From assembly GCA_019308745.1 (NCBI GenBank), contig JAFDHO010000045.1, positions 1 through 42,024 on the forward strand: a DNA stretch of 42,024 nucleotides, read 5' to 3'. Numbering within the stretch: position 1 is the first letter of the stretch; every line of letters starts with the position of its first letter. Positions 19,027 to 27,228 of this stretch are shown piece by piece. Made by a program: the position numbers and the translations under genes. The notes beneath the pieces were generated by a model, which had not been told where the DNA came from, searched no databases, and saw only the letters and a list, made by a program, of their open reading frames with translations. The DNA comes from Deltaproteobacteria bacterium (GTDB lineage Bacteria > Desulfobacterota > DSM-4660 > Desulfatiglandales > HGW-15).

Positions 19027-21411
19027 ATGAAGAAGAGAAAGAGCCGGCAAGAAGAAGGCACGGTGGCGGGAATGAATTCCTTCTCTGAGGATTCCCAATC
19101 CACCAAGAATCCAGATCTCTTGAGCAGGGCCTGCGATCCCGGTCTTTCCAGCGAGCGTTACAGGGCCTTCATCGAAAGTATCAGCGACGGGGTTTACGAG
19201 ACGGACGTGCATGGGAATTTCCTGTACTTTAACAATTCCCTGTGCAGGATCTTCGGGTACCCAAAGGAAGAGATACTGGGGCACAACTTCAGCAAGTTCA
19301 TGGACCGGAAGAATGCGAAAAAGGCCTATGACGCATTCAGCAGGGTCTTTATCACCCGCAGGGGGTTCACGGATCTCATATGGGAAATAATAAGAAAGGA
19401 TAGCGAGAAGAGGATCATAGAGCTGTCTGCCAATCTCATATTGGATGACAGGGGAAAAAAGATCGGCTTCAGGGGCATTGCACGGGACGTCACGGAGAGG
19501 TACCGCGCCCAAGAGGCACTCAAGGAGTCCGAACAGCGCTACCATCAACAGTACGAGCTGAGCAGAAAGGCGGAGCGGAACTATCGAATCCTCCTGGACT
19601 TTGTCCCCTATCCCATGGTGGTCTTCACCGTAGATGGAAAGGTCACGTACCTGAACCCGGCCTTTACAGAGGTATTCGGGTGGACACTCGCAGAGTTGCA
19701 GGGGAAGCAGATCCCCTACGTGCCCCCGGAGCTCAAGGAGGAGACGAGAAAAAGCATCGAGAGACTCTTCAAGGAGAAGGTCATCCTGCGCCACGAGACC
19801 AAGAGGCTGACCAAAGAGGGCAAGGTCCTGGACGTGGTCATGAGGGGTGCCGTATTTGCCGGAGATGATGGCCGGCCAGGAGGCGAGCTCGTCATATTGC
19901 GGGACATTACAGAGGAAAAAAGACTCCAGCATATCAATGAGAGCCTGCTCCGAATAAGCCTGGCCCTCCCCGAGTATCCGGAGCTGGAGGACCTGTTGGA
20001 TTATATAAGCGGGGAGATCAACCAGCTCCTCAATACAGAGGGGGCCCTGGTAATCCTGCTGGATGAGGAAAGAAACGAACTGTTTTTCCTAGGAGCTGCC
20101 TATGACGATACCTTTACTCAAAAAAGGGCAAAGGAGATCCGCTTTCCCGCGTCCCGGGGCATATCGGGGAGGGTCATCCGCACAGGCCAACCCCAAATTG
20201 TCCCTGACGCTACAAAGGACCCCGATTTTAACGAGATCGTAGATCGAAGGATCGGGTACCGTTCAAGAAATATGCTGGACGTACCCCTGAAGAGCGGGGA
20301 CCGGATCATTGGCGTGCTCTGTGCCAGCAACAAGAGGGATGGGGAGTTCAATGAAAAGGATATCGAACTCCTGAATATGATAGGCGGGACCGTGGCACTG
20401 AGCGTGGAGAACGCCCGTTATGCCAGGGAGCTCAAGGAGGCCTACCAGGAAGTGGTGAGCCTGAACCGGGCAAAGGACAAGGTGATCAATCACCTCTCCC
20501 ACGAACTGAAGACCCCTGTCAGCGTGCTGCTGGCCTCTCTGAATATCCTGGGAAAGAAGATGGAAGGCTTCCCGGAAAGGGAGTGGAAACCGACATTGGA
20601 GAGGGCCCAAAGAAACCTGGAGAGGATCCTGGAGATCCAGTATGAGGTCGAGGACATCATGCAGGAGAGGGAGTACAGGGCGAAGACCCTTCTGTCCACG
20701 TTGCTGGACACCTGCTCCGATGAGCTGGAGGCCCTGGTCGCAGAGGAGATCGGTGAAGGCCCTGTCGTGGAGAGGATCAGGAGACGTATAGAGGAGATCT
20801 ACGGCCCGAGGGAGGGGCAAAGGGAGCGGATAGGGCTGGACGGTTTTGTGAAACAAAGGTTGGAGGTCCTGGCCCCAAGATTCTCCCATCGCCAAGTTGA
20901 GATCACTTCCCAATTGGAGCCTGTTCCAGATGTGTGCATTCCTTCCGAGGTCATGGAGAAGGTCTTTGATGGACTCCTCAAGAATGCCATAGAGAACACG
21001 CCTGATGAAGGAAAGATTGAGGTCGAGGTCAAGAAGAGAGGGGAGGGGTCAGAGTTAGTGGTAAGGGATTATGGCATCGGCATCACGGAAGAACACCAGA
21101 GGCGCATCTTCGAAGGTTTTTTCTCTACCCAGGAGACCATGGCCTACTCTTCAAAGAGGCCTTTCGATTTCAATGCAGGAGGAAAAGGAGCCGACCTCCT
21201 GCGCATGAAGATCTTTTCAGAGAGGTATGGGTTCAGGATAGACCTTGAATCCAAGAGGTGTCCCGCCCTGCCAAAGGCAAGCGACACCTGTCCGGGAAGG
21301 ATCAGCCAATGCAGCCTCTGCAAGGAAGGAGGAGGCTGTCACCGTTCAGGAGGCACCCAAGTGACTGTCACCTTTCCTCCCCACCATCAAAAGGATTGCA
21401 ACAAAGAATAA
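19027..21411 (+). CDS. Soluble PAS-PAS-GAF hybrid-type sensor histidine kinase
   Basis: A 794-residue kinase without membrane helices. Order: PAS 1 (about 48-160, with a PAC tail RDVTERYRAQEAL), PAS 2 (about 185-300, RDITEEKRLQ), GAF (about 315-465), HisKA with the phospho-acceptor His in INHLSHELKTPVS (near 491), and a HATPase domain (N box LLKNAIENTPDEG, G1 DYGIGI). The HisKA-HATPase linker is unusually long and rich in charged residues. Residues about 744-768 in the ATPase carry five cysteines (RCPALP, TCPGR, QCSLC, GGGC), a possible metal or redox site. No receiver domain or partner regulator is encoded next to it, so its output is unknown. It converges on the RiPP cluster. Confidence 0.9.
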   Translation: MKKRKSRQEEGTVAGMNSFSEDSQSTKNPDLLSRACDPGLSSERYRAFIESISDGVYETDVHGNFLYFNNSLCRIFGYPKEEILGHNFSKFMDRKNAKKAYDAFSRVFITRRGFTDLIWEIIRKDSEKRIIELSANLILDDRGKKIGFRGIARDVTERYRAQEALKESEQRYHQQYELSRKAERNYRILLDFVPYPMVVFTVDGKVTYLNPAFTEVFGWTLAELQGKQIPYVPPELKEETRKSIERLFKEKVILRHETKRLTKEGKVLDVVMRGAVFAGDDGRPGGELVILRDITEEKRLQHINESLLRISLALPEYPELEDLLDYISGEINQLLNTEGALVILLDEERNELFFLGAAYDDTFTQKRAKEIRFPASRGISGRVIRTGQPQIVPDATKDPDFNEIVDRRIGYRSRNMLDVPLKSGDRIIGVLCASNKRDGEFNEKDIELLNMIGGTVALSVENARYARELKEAYQEVVSLNRAKDKVINHLSHELKTPVSVLLASLNILGKKMEGFPEREWKPTLERAQRNLERILEIQYEVEDIMQEREYRAKTLLSTLLDTCSDELEALVAEEIGEGPVVERIRRRIEEIYGPREGQRERIGLDGFVKQRLEVLAPRFSHRQVEITSQLEPVPDVCIPSEVMEKVFDGLLKNAIENTPDEGKIEVEVKKRGEGSELVVRDYGIGITEEHQRRIFEGFFSTQETMAYSSKRPFDFNAGGKGADLLRMKIFSERYGFRIDLESKRCPALPKASDTCPGRISQCSLCKEGGGCHRSGGTQVTVTFPPHHQKDCNKE

Positions 21412-21467
21412 TTGACTTTGAGGGCTTTTGGGAATCAGTCAAAGGGGTTTCAAGGGCCGGTCGATAC

Positions 21468-22604
21468 TCAGAACATTTCCAGGAGTGCGTTTCTGCACCA
21501 ACGGGCGATTTGAAGGGCCCTCTTCCTATACAGGTGCAAGGCGCTACGGTCTTCCTTCGACGGAAATACCTGTCTGAGTACATCGGGTCTTGGGAAGAGG
21601 GTCTCCGCCAGAAAGGGCACGCTCTTTCTTAACCCCTTTCCCGCCGAGAACAGGAAGAGGGGCGACCACCTCGGGAGGGGATGCCCTCTGATCCTTTTTT
21701 TCAAGAGTCCCTTTTCGAGGGTGGTAAGCCTGCCCTTTCCCAGATTTCGAGCTATGCCCCCGGGAGGGACCAGGCCGAAGATATCTCCCAAAAGGAAGAT
21801 GAGGTAACGGAGGGTCCGGGTCTGTCCCAGCTGCCGTGCTCGAACCAACAGCTCCGACCAAGCTGATTTGTCCCAGCCTTCAACTATGTTCCTGATGTCC
21901 GCCAGCCATATCAAACGGCTCATGTTATGCTTGATGGCATGGAGACCGAGATAGATGACTTCATCAGGGGGGCTCAGGCGCAGGGCGTCCCGGCCGTCAA
22001 CCTTTATGGGAATGGCCCTGCGGTAGATCTCTGCCTCATCCAAATCCAAGAGGAGCCTCCGGGAACGGATTCGGTCCGCCCATAGGACATGGGTGTGTAT
22101 ATCGAGGGTGGTCATGCCCCTCCTGAAGGTATGGGGATAGAGGGGGTCGGTCTGGTAGCCCCGGCATGAGAGGATATCTTTCAGCGAGGGGTATCCTGAA
22201 GGCAAGACCCACAGATCGATATCCGTCATTGGTCTCAGCCCGATATCCACGTACACATCACGGATGAGCCCCATTCCCTGAAGCAAGACCACAGGAGTAT
22301 TCCTTTTGTTGAGCCCGTCAAGGACCTCTATCAGGTCGTGGAGCAAAGTGATGTTGAAGGTGAGGGCTTGGTAATACATGGATCTGAGCTTCTCACACTG
22401 CCCTGGATTGAGGTAGCCCAAGGCACCGGACCTCTCCAGGTTGCGATAGAGGATGCAGGCGAGGCCTTCCTTGATGGATGTCTCAATCAGGCCGTCCAGA
22501 TCGAGATTCGAGGACGTGAAGGTGTGAAGCCCCTTGATCATAGAGGGGTGAGGGTCTGGCATCGACAGACCGGCAAGTATTCTTTGTTCGGGAGATTGGG
22601 CCAT
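21468..22604 (-). CDS. Nucleotidyltransferase family protein of the RiPP cluster
   Basis: A 378-residue protein of the uncharacterised nucleotidyltransferase group often found with PqqD, HprK-like kinase and lasso or radical-SAM peptide genes. The core shows VVLLQGMGLIRDVYVD and PMTDIDLWVLPSG, with the D-x-D metal site of the polymerase-beta fold, and later DEVIYLGLHAIKHNM. I start it at ATG 22604 (MAQSPEQRIL); an in-frame GTG at 22646 would add 14 residues. It is the last leftward gene of the cluster, 88 bp after the S26-type peptidase. It could nucleotidylate the peptide or another cluster product; that is inference from association. Confidence 0.75.
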   Translation of the reverse strand: MAQSPEQRILAGLSMPDPHPSMIKGLHTFTSSNLDLDGLIETSIKEGLACILYRNLERSGALGYLNPGQCEKLRSMYYQALTFNITLLHDLIEVLDGLNKRNTPVVLLQGMGLIRDVYVDIGLRPMTDIDLWVLPSGYPSLKDILSCRGYQTDPLYPHTFRRGMTTLDIHTHVLWADRIRSRRLLLDLDEAEIYRRAIPIKVDGRDALRLSPPDEVIYLGLHAIKHNMSRLIWLADIRNIVEGWDKSAWSELLVRARQLGQTRTLRYLIFLLGDIFGLVPPGGIARNLGKGRLTTLEKGLLKKRIRGHPLPRWSPLFLFSAGKGLRKSVPFLAETLFPRPDVLRQVFPSKEDRSALHLYRKRALQIARWCRNALLEMF

Positions 22605-22692
22605 CAGGTCAACCCTTGAATTCGGGCGGCGGAAGAGGCGTGCCACAAAAATATCGGCCTGGAGTACACATTTACCGGGACCAGGCAGCCGT

Positions 22693-23199
22693 TCATTGAC
22701 GGAGACCCAAGAGGCCTTTCAGTCTCCTGGCAACAATCCCCGGGGTCCAGTTTATCCGGGAGAGGTAGGCCATGGGTCTCTCGATCCACACAGGGGCCCC
22801 CCGGTTGAGGGGGACGATGCGGCCACTTCTCACGATGCAGACAACACGCCCGATCACCTCATCCGCGAGGCGCGCGCCAACATCGGGGCTGGTAAGATTA
22901 TCCCCTTTGGTGATGAGCAGGCCTTTGGGGTCTCTCGCGATGATTCGATGGGCGGTGAGCACGGTGTCGGACGCGAGGTGACCGTTTCGGTAAAGGATGA
23001 TATGGCCTATTCTGGGCTTTCTGTAAGGACCTTTGTCAACAATCAAGGTGTCGCCGGGCCTCAGAATAGGGAACATGCTGTATCCCCTGAAGGGAAAGAC
23101 TGCAAACCCCTCCCCCTGATCGGCCTTGACAGTCCCACCCCCGGGGGACAAGCCTTTAGAATTACCAGGCACTGCTGCGAACGGTTCGAGACGCACCAT
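22693..23199 (-). CDS. S26-type signal-peptidase-like protein (Ser-His type)
   Basis: A 168-residue protein with the signal peptidase fold: FRGYSMFPILRPGDTLIVDKG carries the nucleophile Ser, VLTAHRIIARDP the His used in place of Lys by archaeal and SipW-like enzymes, and LLITKGDNLTSPD the conserved GDN box. There is no clear membrane anchor. I start at the ATG at 23199; the frame is open further upstream but that part overlaps the precursor gene in another frame and is R/A/P-rich. It follows the precursor gene by 34 bp, so it is a candidate for leader removal or export-linked cleavage. Confidence 0.8.
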   Translation of the reverse strand: MVRLEPFAAVPGNSKGLSPGGGTVKADQGEGFAVFPFRGYSMFPILRPGDTLIVDKGPYRKPRIGHIILYRNGHLASDTVLTAHRIIARDPKGLLITKGDNLTSPDVGARLADEVIGRVVCIVRSGRIVPLNRGAPVWIERPMAYLSRINWTPGIVARRLKGLLGLRQ

Positions 23200-23233
23200 G
23201 GAAGCCCTGCTCAGTAAGCACCGGTGTTGTCCG

Positions 23234-23479
23234 TCACATGGTCGGGGTTCCCCCGGCACCGCATGACGTGCCGGGAGTCTGACCGGCCGCGCACTGGGTG
23301 CTCGCCGATTGCCCGTTAGTGCAGTTCGTAGTTGTGGGCCCACGGCCCGCGCTGCAACTGCCCGATGCGCTTGCTCCCCGAGCGCACTGGGTCTGGCCCA
23401 TGGCCTGGGAGAGTTCCACGTCCAGCTCATAGACCCTGGGAGGTTCGTAAGGTCGTTTTTTCTTGTCCTTGGAGTCCAT
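23234..23479 (-). CDS. Putative RiPP precursor with Cys-containing repeats
   Basis: An 81-residue peptide starting MDSKDKKKRPYEPPRVYELD. The basic, PYEPPRVYEL-type N-terminus is the kind of leader recognised by PqqD-like domains. The C-terminal half is five tandem units of pattern C-x-x-G-x-x-[AP]: CARGASA, CSAGRGP, CTNGQSA, CAAGQTP, CGAGGTP, spaced 9-10 residues, otherwise made of S, T, G, A, Q and N. The five Cys are natural acceptors for radical-SAM thioether formation, but the crosslink type is unknown. The start lies inside the end of the HprK-like gene (53-bp overlap), implying translational coupling. A structural or wall peptide is the alternative, but the enzyme context favours a modified peptide. 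Confidence 0.75.
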   Translation of the reverse strand: MDSKDKKKRPYEPPRVYELDVELSQAMGQTQCARGASASGSCSAGRGPTTTNCTNGQSASTQCAAGQTPGTSCGAGGTPTM

Positions 23480-24479
23480 AGTCTTTCTCCCTAAACTTGG
23501 AGTTGAGCACATAAAGCCTGTCTTCCAGTAATTCCCAAAAGGAAGGGCTCCTGTCGAAATGGAGGATGAAGAAGGGGGTTTGTCGGCACATATCCGTAAT
23601 CAGGTTGAAGGTTCTTTCCGTCGCGTCTGCCGAGTAATACCGGAAATGGTGTATGAAGTTCATGAGAATCCGGGAACATGCCTCTGAAGGTGGAATCCCT
23701 TCCAGGTAAACCCTTTCGTCCTTATGCAGGAAGAGGCCCATGTTCAGCGCTACCCTTTGGCCGGAGTCGGAAACGGGGTAATGGTCAAAGGGAGACGGCT
23801 CAAGCCAGTAACCCGTTGTGTCCCTCTTGATGATGATACAGTCGTCGGAGATGACCCTTCCCGGATATGAGAGTTCTGCCACCGTTGTTTTACCCCCGCC
23901 CGACGCCCCTAAGAACAACAATCCGAGATGAGCCCTTGAGATACCGACACCATGCAGCATGATCCCATCCTGGAAGGGAATCGCGCTGGAGGCAACGAAG
24001 TAGGTCGCACCATATATAGAAGCTGCCTTCAGCCTGCGCCGGGATCGGGCCTTGAGGAAGAGCACGGACTCCCTTGAGGAATGCCTCCTTACCAGCCATC
24101 CCCTTGGCAGCTGATAGATCTGTATGTCTCGATGTACTCCGGCACCCTCGAGAAAGGCCCTCGTCTCCCTGCTGACCACAAAGGGTCGCAGCCTCTTCTG
24201 GAGCCGGCGGATGTCTCTATCCATGTCTGCCGTAAACGGAAACTTCCTCAAGGGTTCACGCAGGGCCTCCCGGACAAAAGACAGGTGCTCATCAGCAACG
24301 CTCTTCCACCTCCTCGTCCTGACAGGCACTACACGCAACACCTCGTGGGACTCCACGTCCTCCCGGGTAAGGAAATGGGAGAAGATCTCTACCATCTCCT
24401 TCCTCAATCTGGGTTCCGTCCCGCTGAGGTCAAGGCGAAGAACAAGGCCTGAAATGTGCAACTGAATATCCGTCATCAT
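23427..24479 (-). CDS. HprK-like kinase of peptide-modification cluster
   Basis: A 350-residue protein related to the HPr kinase/PEP carboxykinase fold. It has LLFLGASGGGKTTVAELS (Walker A, near residue 200) followed by VISDDCIIIKRD, which matches the acidic metal-binding segment. The N-terminal 150 residues are a separate module without recognisable motifs (residues HISGLVLRLDLSG onward). In related clusters HprK-like kinases phosphorylate the peptide or its C-terminus; here the target is unknown. Its stop lies within the precursor gene, and its ATG begins 1 bp after the radical SAM stop. Confidence 0.85.
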   Translation of the reverse strand: MMTDIQLHISGLVLRLDLSGTEPRLRKEMVEIFSHFLTREDVESHEVLRVVPVRTRRWKSVADEHLSFVREALREPLRKFPFTADMDRDIRRLQKRLRPFVVSRETRAFLEGAGVHRDIQIYQLPRGWLVRRHSSRESVLFLKARSRRRLKAASIYGATYFVASSAIPFQDGIMLHGVGISRAHLGLLFLGASGGGKTTVAELSYPGRVISDDCIIIKRDTTGYWLEPSPFDHYPVSDSGQRVALNMGLFLHKDERVYLEGIPPSEACSRILMNFIHHFRYYSADATERTFNLITDMCRQTPFFILHFDRSPSFWELLEDRLYVLNSKFREKDYGLQGQEKTTLRTSQGL

Positions 24480-24480
24480 T

Positions 24481-25584
24481 TCAATGAATATACCTCGTCT
24501 CCGGGAAACGGCCTATCCTGTAAGCCTCCTGGCAAAACCAGTAGGGCTCGGTCAAACTCTTGCTGAGATGGTAGGTACACGCTATACAGCTCCCCAGACA
24601 GGTCTTCCTAAAGAAGCATCTCTTGCATATCCCCTTCAATTGATCGGGGATGGCCTCCCGCATATATGTGAGCAGGGGGTGATGGTTCCAGATTTCGTCG
24701 AGCCGATCCCGGTGTATATTGCCCATGACCAGATCTTTCTCCACCCTCTGGATACCGCAAAAGGATATGTCCCCGTTCTCGACTATGCCCAGGATGTTGA
24801 GGATGGCGCATTCCGAGTGGTTCCCCTCCATTATTTCCTTCAGGGACTGAAAGGCGATGGGGATACAAAAGTCAATGGCAATCCCGGATCTTCCCGGAAA
24901 CCCACCCCTGACCCTGGATGCCGTATCAAGGATCTCATCGATGGTCAGGATCTCCCTCCGGGTATGCATGTCCAGGCCGCGTCCGATGGGCAGGACCGGG
25001 TTTACCTTCAGTGATTGAACCCCCAACTTGGAGGCAAGGTCAACCATGTCATCCAGTTCCCCACGATTTAGCCTGGAAAGGGACATGATGATCTGGGTAT
25101 TGAGACCCCATTCCCTGAGAGAAATGATTCCCCTGACCGCACGGCGAAACGCCCCTTCCAGGCCCCTAAAACGATCGTGGGTCCTTTCCTTTGCTCCGTC
25201 CAGGCTCACGCTGACGCATCGCACCCGGTATTGGGCCAGTTTGCGTGCCATGGCGCCATCTATGAGGGTCCCGTTGGTCTCAATATCTATGGTCAGCCCC
25301 TCGTCGTGGAACAGACCTATGAGGTCCAGGATATCCTTTCTCAGACAGGGCTCCCCGCCGGTAAGTTTGATGGTGTTGAGCCCAAGTGGCTTTGCCTGGC
25401 TGATGACCTTCTTCATGCTGGCAGGAGAGATTGCGGGCTCAGCCCCAAGGGATTGCCCTGTATCAGGGCCCCCGGCGGGAGTATGGGCAGGAGACAGCCA
25501 GCAATGGCGGCACTTCAAGTTGCAGCTGTCGATTGGATTGAGGTAAATGGACCTCAGGGGATAGGGGTTTTCTCTAGATCCCAC
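24481..25584 (-). CDS. Radical SAM/SPASM peptide-modifying enzyme
   Basis: A 367-residue radical SAM enzyme. The CxxxCxxC cluster motif is SCNLKCRHCWLS, followed by TGGEPCLRKD (SAM-binding GGE) and SVSLDG. The SPASM-type C-terminus holds CAILNILGIVENGDISFCGI and a dense set of Cys (CKRCFFRKTCLGSCIACTY, WFCQE) for auxiliary Fe-S clusters. I start it at GTG 25584, with a perfect AGGAGG six nt upstream (25591-25596); a start at 25680 would overlap the preceding gene by over 100 bp. It overlaps that gene by 11 bp. It probably installs thioether or C-C crosslinks on the Cys-repeat peptide. Confidence 0.85.
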   Translation of the reverse strand: MGSRENPYPLRSIYLNPIDSCNLKCRHCWLSPAHTPAGGPDTGQSLGAEPAISPASMKKVISQAKPLGLNTIKLTGGEPCLRKDILDLIGLFHDEGLTIDIETNGTLIDGAMARKLAQYRVRCVSVSLDGAKERTHDRFRGLEGAFRRAVRGIISLREWGLNTQIIMSLSRLNRGELDDMVDLASKLGVQSLKVNPVLPIGRGLDMHTRREILTIDEILDTASRVRGGFPGRSGIAIDFCIPIAFQSLKEIMEGNHSECAILNILGIVENGDISFCGIQRVEKDLVMGNIHRDRLDEIWNHHPLLTYMREAIPDQLKGICKRCFFRKTCLGSCIACTYHLSKSLTEPYWFCQEAYRIGRFPETRYIH

Positions 25585-26679
25585 GGAAATCCTCCTGTCC
25601 GAGATGAATCCTGTAACAGCCCAGGGGGTCCCTGGCGGTGATGCTGTCAAAGAGGGCATTGGGTACGGCTGGACATCCACCTGTGCACAGGGATCTGTAT
25701 CCGCAATTTCGACATTCGGGCAGCTCGCTCAAAGAAACCTCTCTCCTTCTCCTGAAACGCTCAAATACCTCTGAGGACCGCCATATCTGGGCAAAGCGCT
25801 TTTCCTTGATATGGCCTGCCAAGAGGTTGGGCAGTCGATCGCAGGGCACAATCCAGCCATCCGGGCGCACCGCGCACTCTTGAATAAGTGCCCCGCAACC
25901 GGCCAGGGTGTTGGATGCAGATTGTGCCTGATCTTCGGGTGTGAGTCGACTCAGGGAATCATAGATCTCTCCCAGGTCCAATATGGTTCCGGAGATCATA
26001 GGCCCGTAGATCCGGCGGAGTCTCCTCAGTTGATCCAGTGCCCGGTTCCATTGGTCCCTGCCCAGTGCGAGTTCCCTGTAGTTTTTCAAGCCCCTGCCTT
26101 CAGGTATAAGATCGTTGAACTTGATCGCCATCCCATTGAAATCCTTGGCCAGCTTGGCTATCCCGTCCAGGTCACCCACGTTGTAACGGTTGACCGTGCA
26201 ATAGAAGGAAAGGGGAACTGGAAACTGCGCCAGGTTTTCGATCCCTCTGAGGACCGCCTTAAAGGTCCCCCCGCCCCTCAAGGGATCATGGCTCTCAGAG
26301 CAGGACCCGTCCAGGCTTATCATTATTTCGTCTAACTTGTCGTACTGGCTCAACCTCTCGGCACATCGCCGATCCACGAGCATGGCATTGGTGTTGAGGG
26401 CGAACCTCATGGGGAGCCTATGCAGGGCGTCCATCAGCTCCCATATGTCGCCCCGCATCAGATGTCGCCCCGCATCAGAGGTTCTCCTCCGCTGATGCGG
26501 ACCTTGAACACCTTGAGGTCCCCCAGTTCCCCGAAGAAATGAAGCCAGTCGTCAGTGTCAAGATCCCTGCGGGGCGACTTCTCCCAATAGACCGCACAGT
26601 GCTTGCAACGGAGATTGCAGCGATAGGTGAGGGAAAGGAAGACCGATATGGGGGCAGAGAACACCTTCATGTCATTCAT
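25574..26679 (-). pseudogene. Second radical SAM/SPASM gene, frameshifted by a 17-bp tandem duplication
   Basis: Two frames carry one enzyme. The 5' part (26679-26458) has LTYRCNLRCKHCAVYW with the CxxxCxxC motif and ends RISGGEPLMRGDI-stop. The 3' part begins again MRGDIWELMDAL and continues with FALNTNAMLV, MISLDGSC and a SPASM region (CGALIQECAVRPDGWIVPCDRL, CRNCGYRSLCTGGCP). The overlap of MRGDI comes from a 17-bp tandem repeat; removing one copy restores a 362-residue enzyme of normal length. Everything else is intact, so the change is recent, a reversible switch, or a sequence or assembly error. Without its SPASM part the short product could not work. It overlaps the PqqD gene upstream by 8 bp. 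Confidence 0.85.
26445..26478. repeat. 17-bp perfect tandem duplication
   Basis: atgtcgccccgcatcag occurs twice in direct succession (26445-26461 and 26462-26478) inside the radical SAM gene. Since 17 is not a multiple of three it shifts the frame. Confidence 0.97.
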
Positions 26680-26965
26680 TCCCTACCAGGAGGTTGAGGT
26701 CAATCATCCTGGTGATAAAGTCTTCTACTTCCTTTTGCACTGCGGCAAGATCTGCACCAGTATCAAAGTGCTCGGACAATTTCGCCACGATTTGCTTCAG
26801 GTCGTTTTTGCCGTTGCACAGGCCGCAAATAAATGCACCGACAACATTGACGCAGTGGAGTGCGTCGGTCCTGGGATTGAAGAGAAGTGCTCCGCTTTCT
26901 TCTTCCCTGAAGACGAAATCCGGATTGATCCGGAGACCTTTTCCGCTGAGCTCCATGGTGCTCAC
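26672..26965 (-). CDS. PqqD-like peptide chaperone
   Basis: A 97-residue PqqD-fold protein (RiPP recognition element type): LRINPDFVFREEESGALLFNPRTDALHCVNVVGAFICGLCNGKNDLKQIVAKLSEHF and a C-terminal helix. PqqD domains bind the leader of the precursor and present it to the radical SAM enzyme. It overlaps the upstream PqqD gene by 4 bp (ATGA) and the radical SAM gene by 8 bp, showing a coupled operon. It is one of three PqqD-like proteins in the cluster, suggesting either several partner enzymes or more than one substrate. Confidence 0.85.
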   Translation of the reverse strand: MSTMELSGKGLRINPDFVFREEESGALLFNPRTDALHCVNVVGAFICGLCNGKNDLKQIVAKLSEHFDTGADLAAVQKEVEDFITRMIDLNLLVGNE

Positions 26966-27228
26966 CTCACTCTTTCGATAATACCCTTTTGGACCAGGTC
27001 TTGCGACAGTGTATCAAGGTCCTCCATTGCCCGGTCAAGATCCACGTCGTACTTCTGGCAGATCTTCTGTGCAATCTCCCTTGAATCCCTTTCCCCGTCC
27101 ATCATCTCAAAGATAAGGGCGGCAGCGGGATTCAAGGCATAGGGCAGATTTGTATCGAGATCGAACAGGACCAGGTCCTTGCCCATCTTTTCGCTAAGAA
27201 TGCCCTCCCTCTTCCTGTAAGTCGTCAT
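26962..27228 (-). CDS. PqqD-like peptide chaperone
   Basis: An 88-residue PqqD-like protein: MTTYRKREGILSEKMGKDLVLFDLDTNLPYALNPAAALIFEMMDG, then DSREIAQKICQKYDVD. The LPYALNPAAALIFEMMDG segment is the typical beta-turn-helix of the family. It overlaps the B12 radical SAM stop and the next PqqD start by 4 bp each. Confidence 0.85.
   Translation of the reverse strand: MTTYRKREGILSEKMGKDLVLFDLDTNLPYALNPAAALIFEMMDGERDSREIAQKICQKYDVDLDRAMEDLDTLSQDLVQKGIIERVR

Noticed and set aside
23234-23236. TGA at the end of the precursor peptide as selenocysteine
   Set aside because: The frame after it is not continuous with the repeat pattern and no SECIS-like hairpin at the expected distance was seen.
25574-26679. 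The split radical SAM gene as a third selenoprotein (the first part ends in TGA)
   Set aside because: The codons after that TGA do not continue the enzyme; the continuation is in another frame. The 17-bp duplication explains the break fully.
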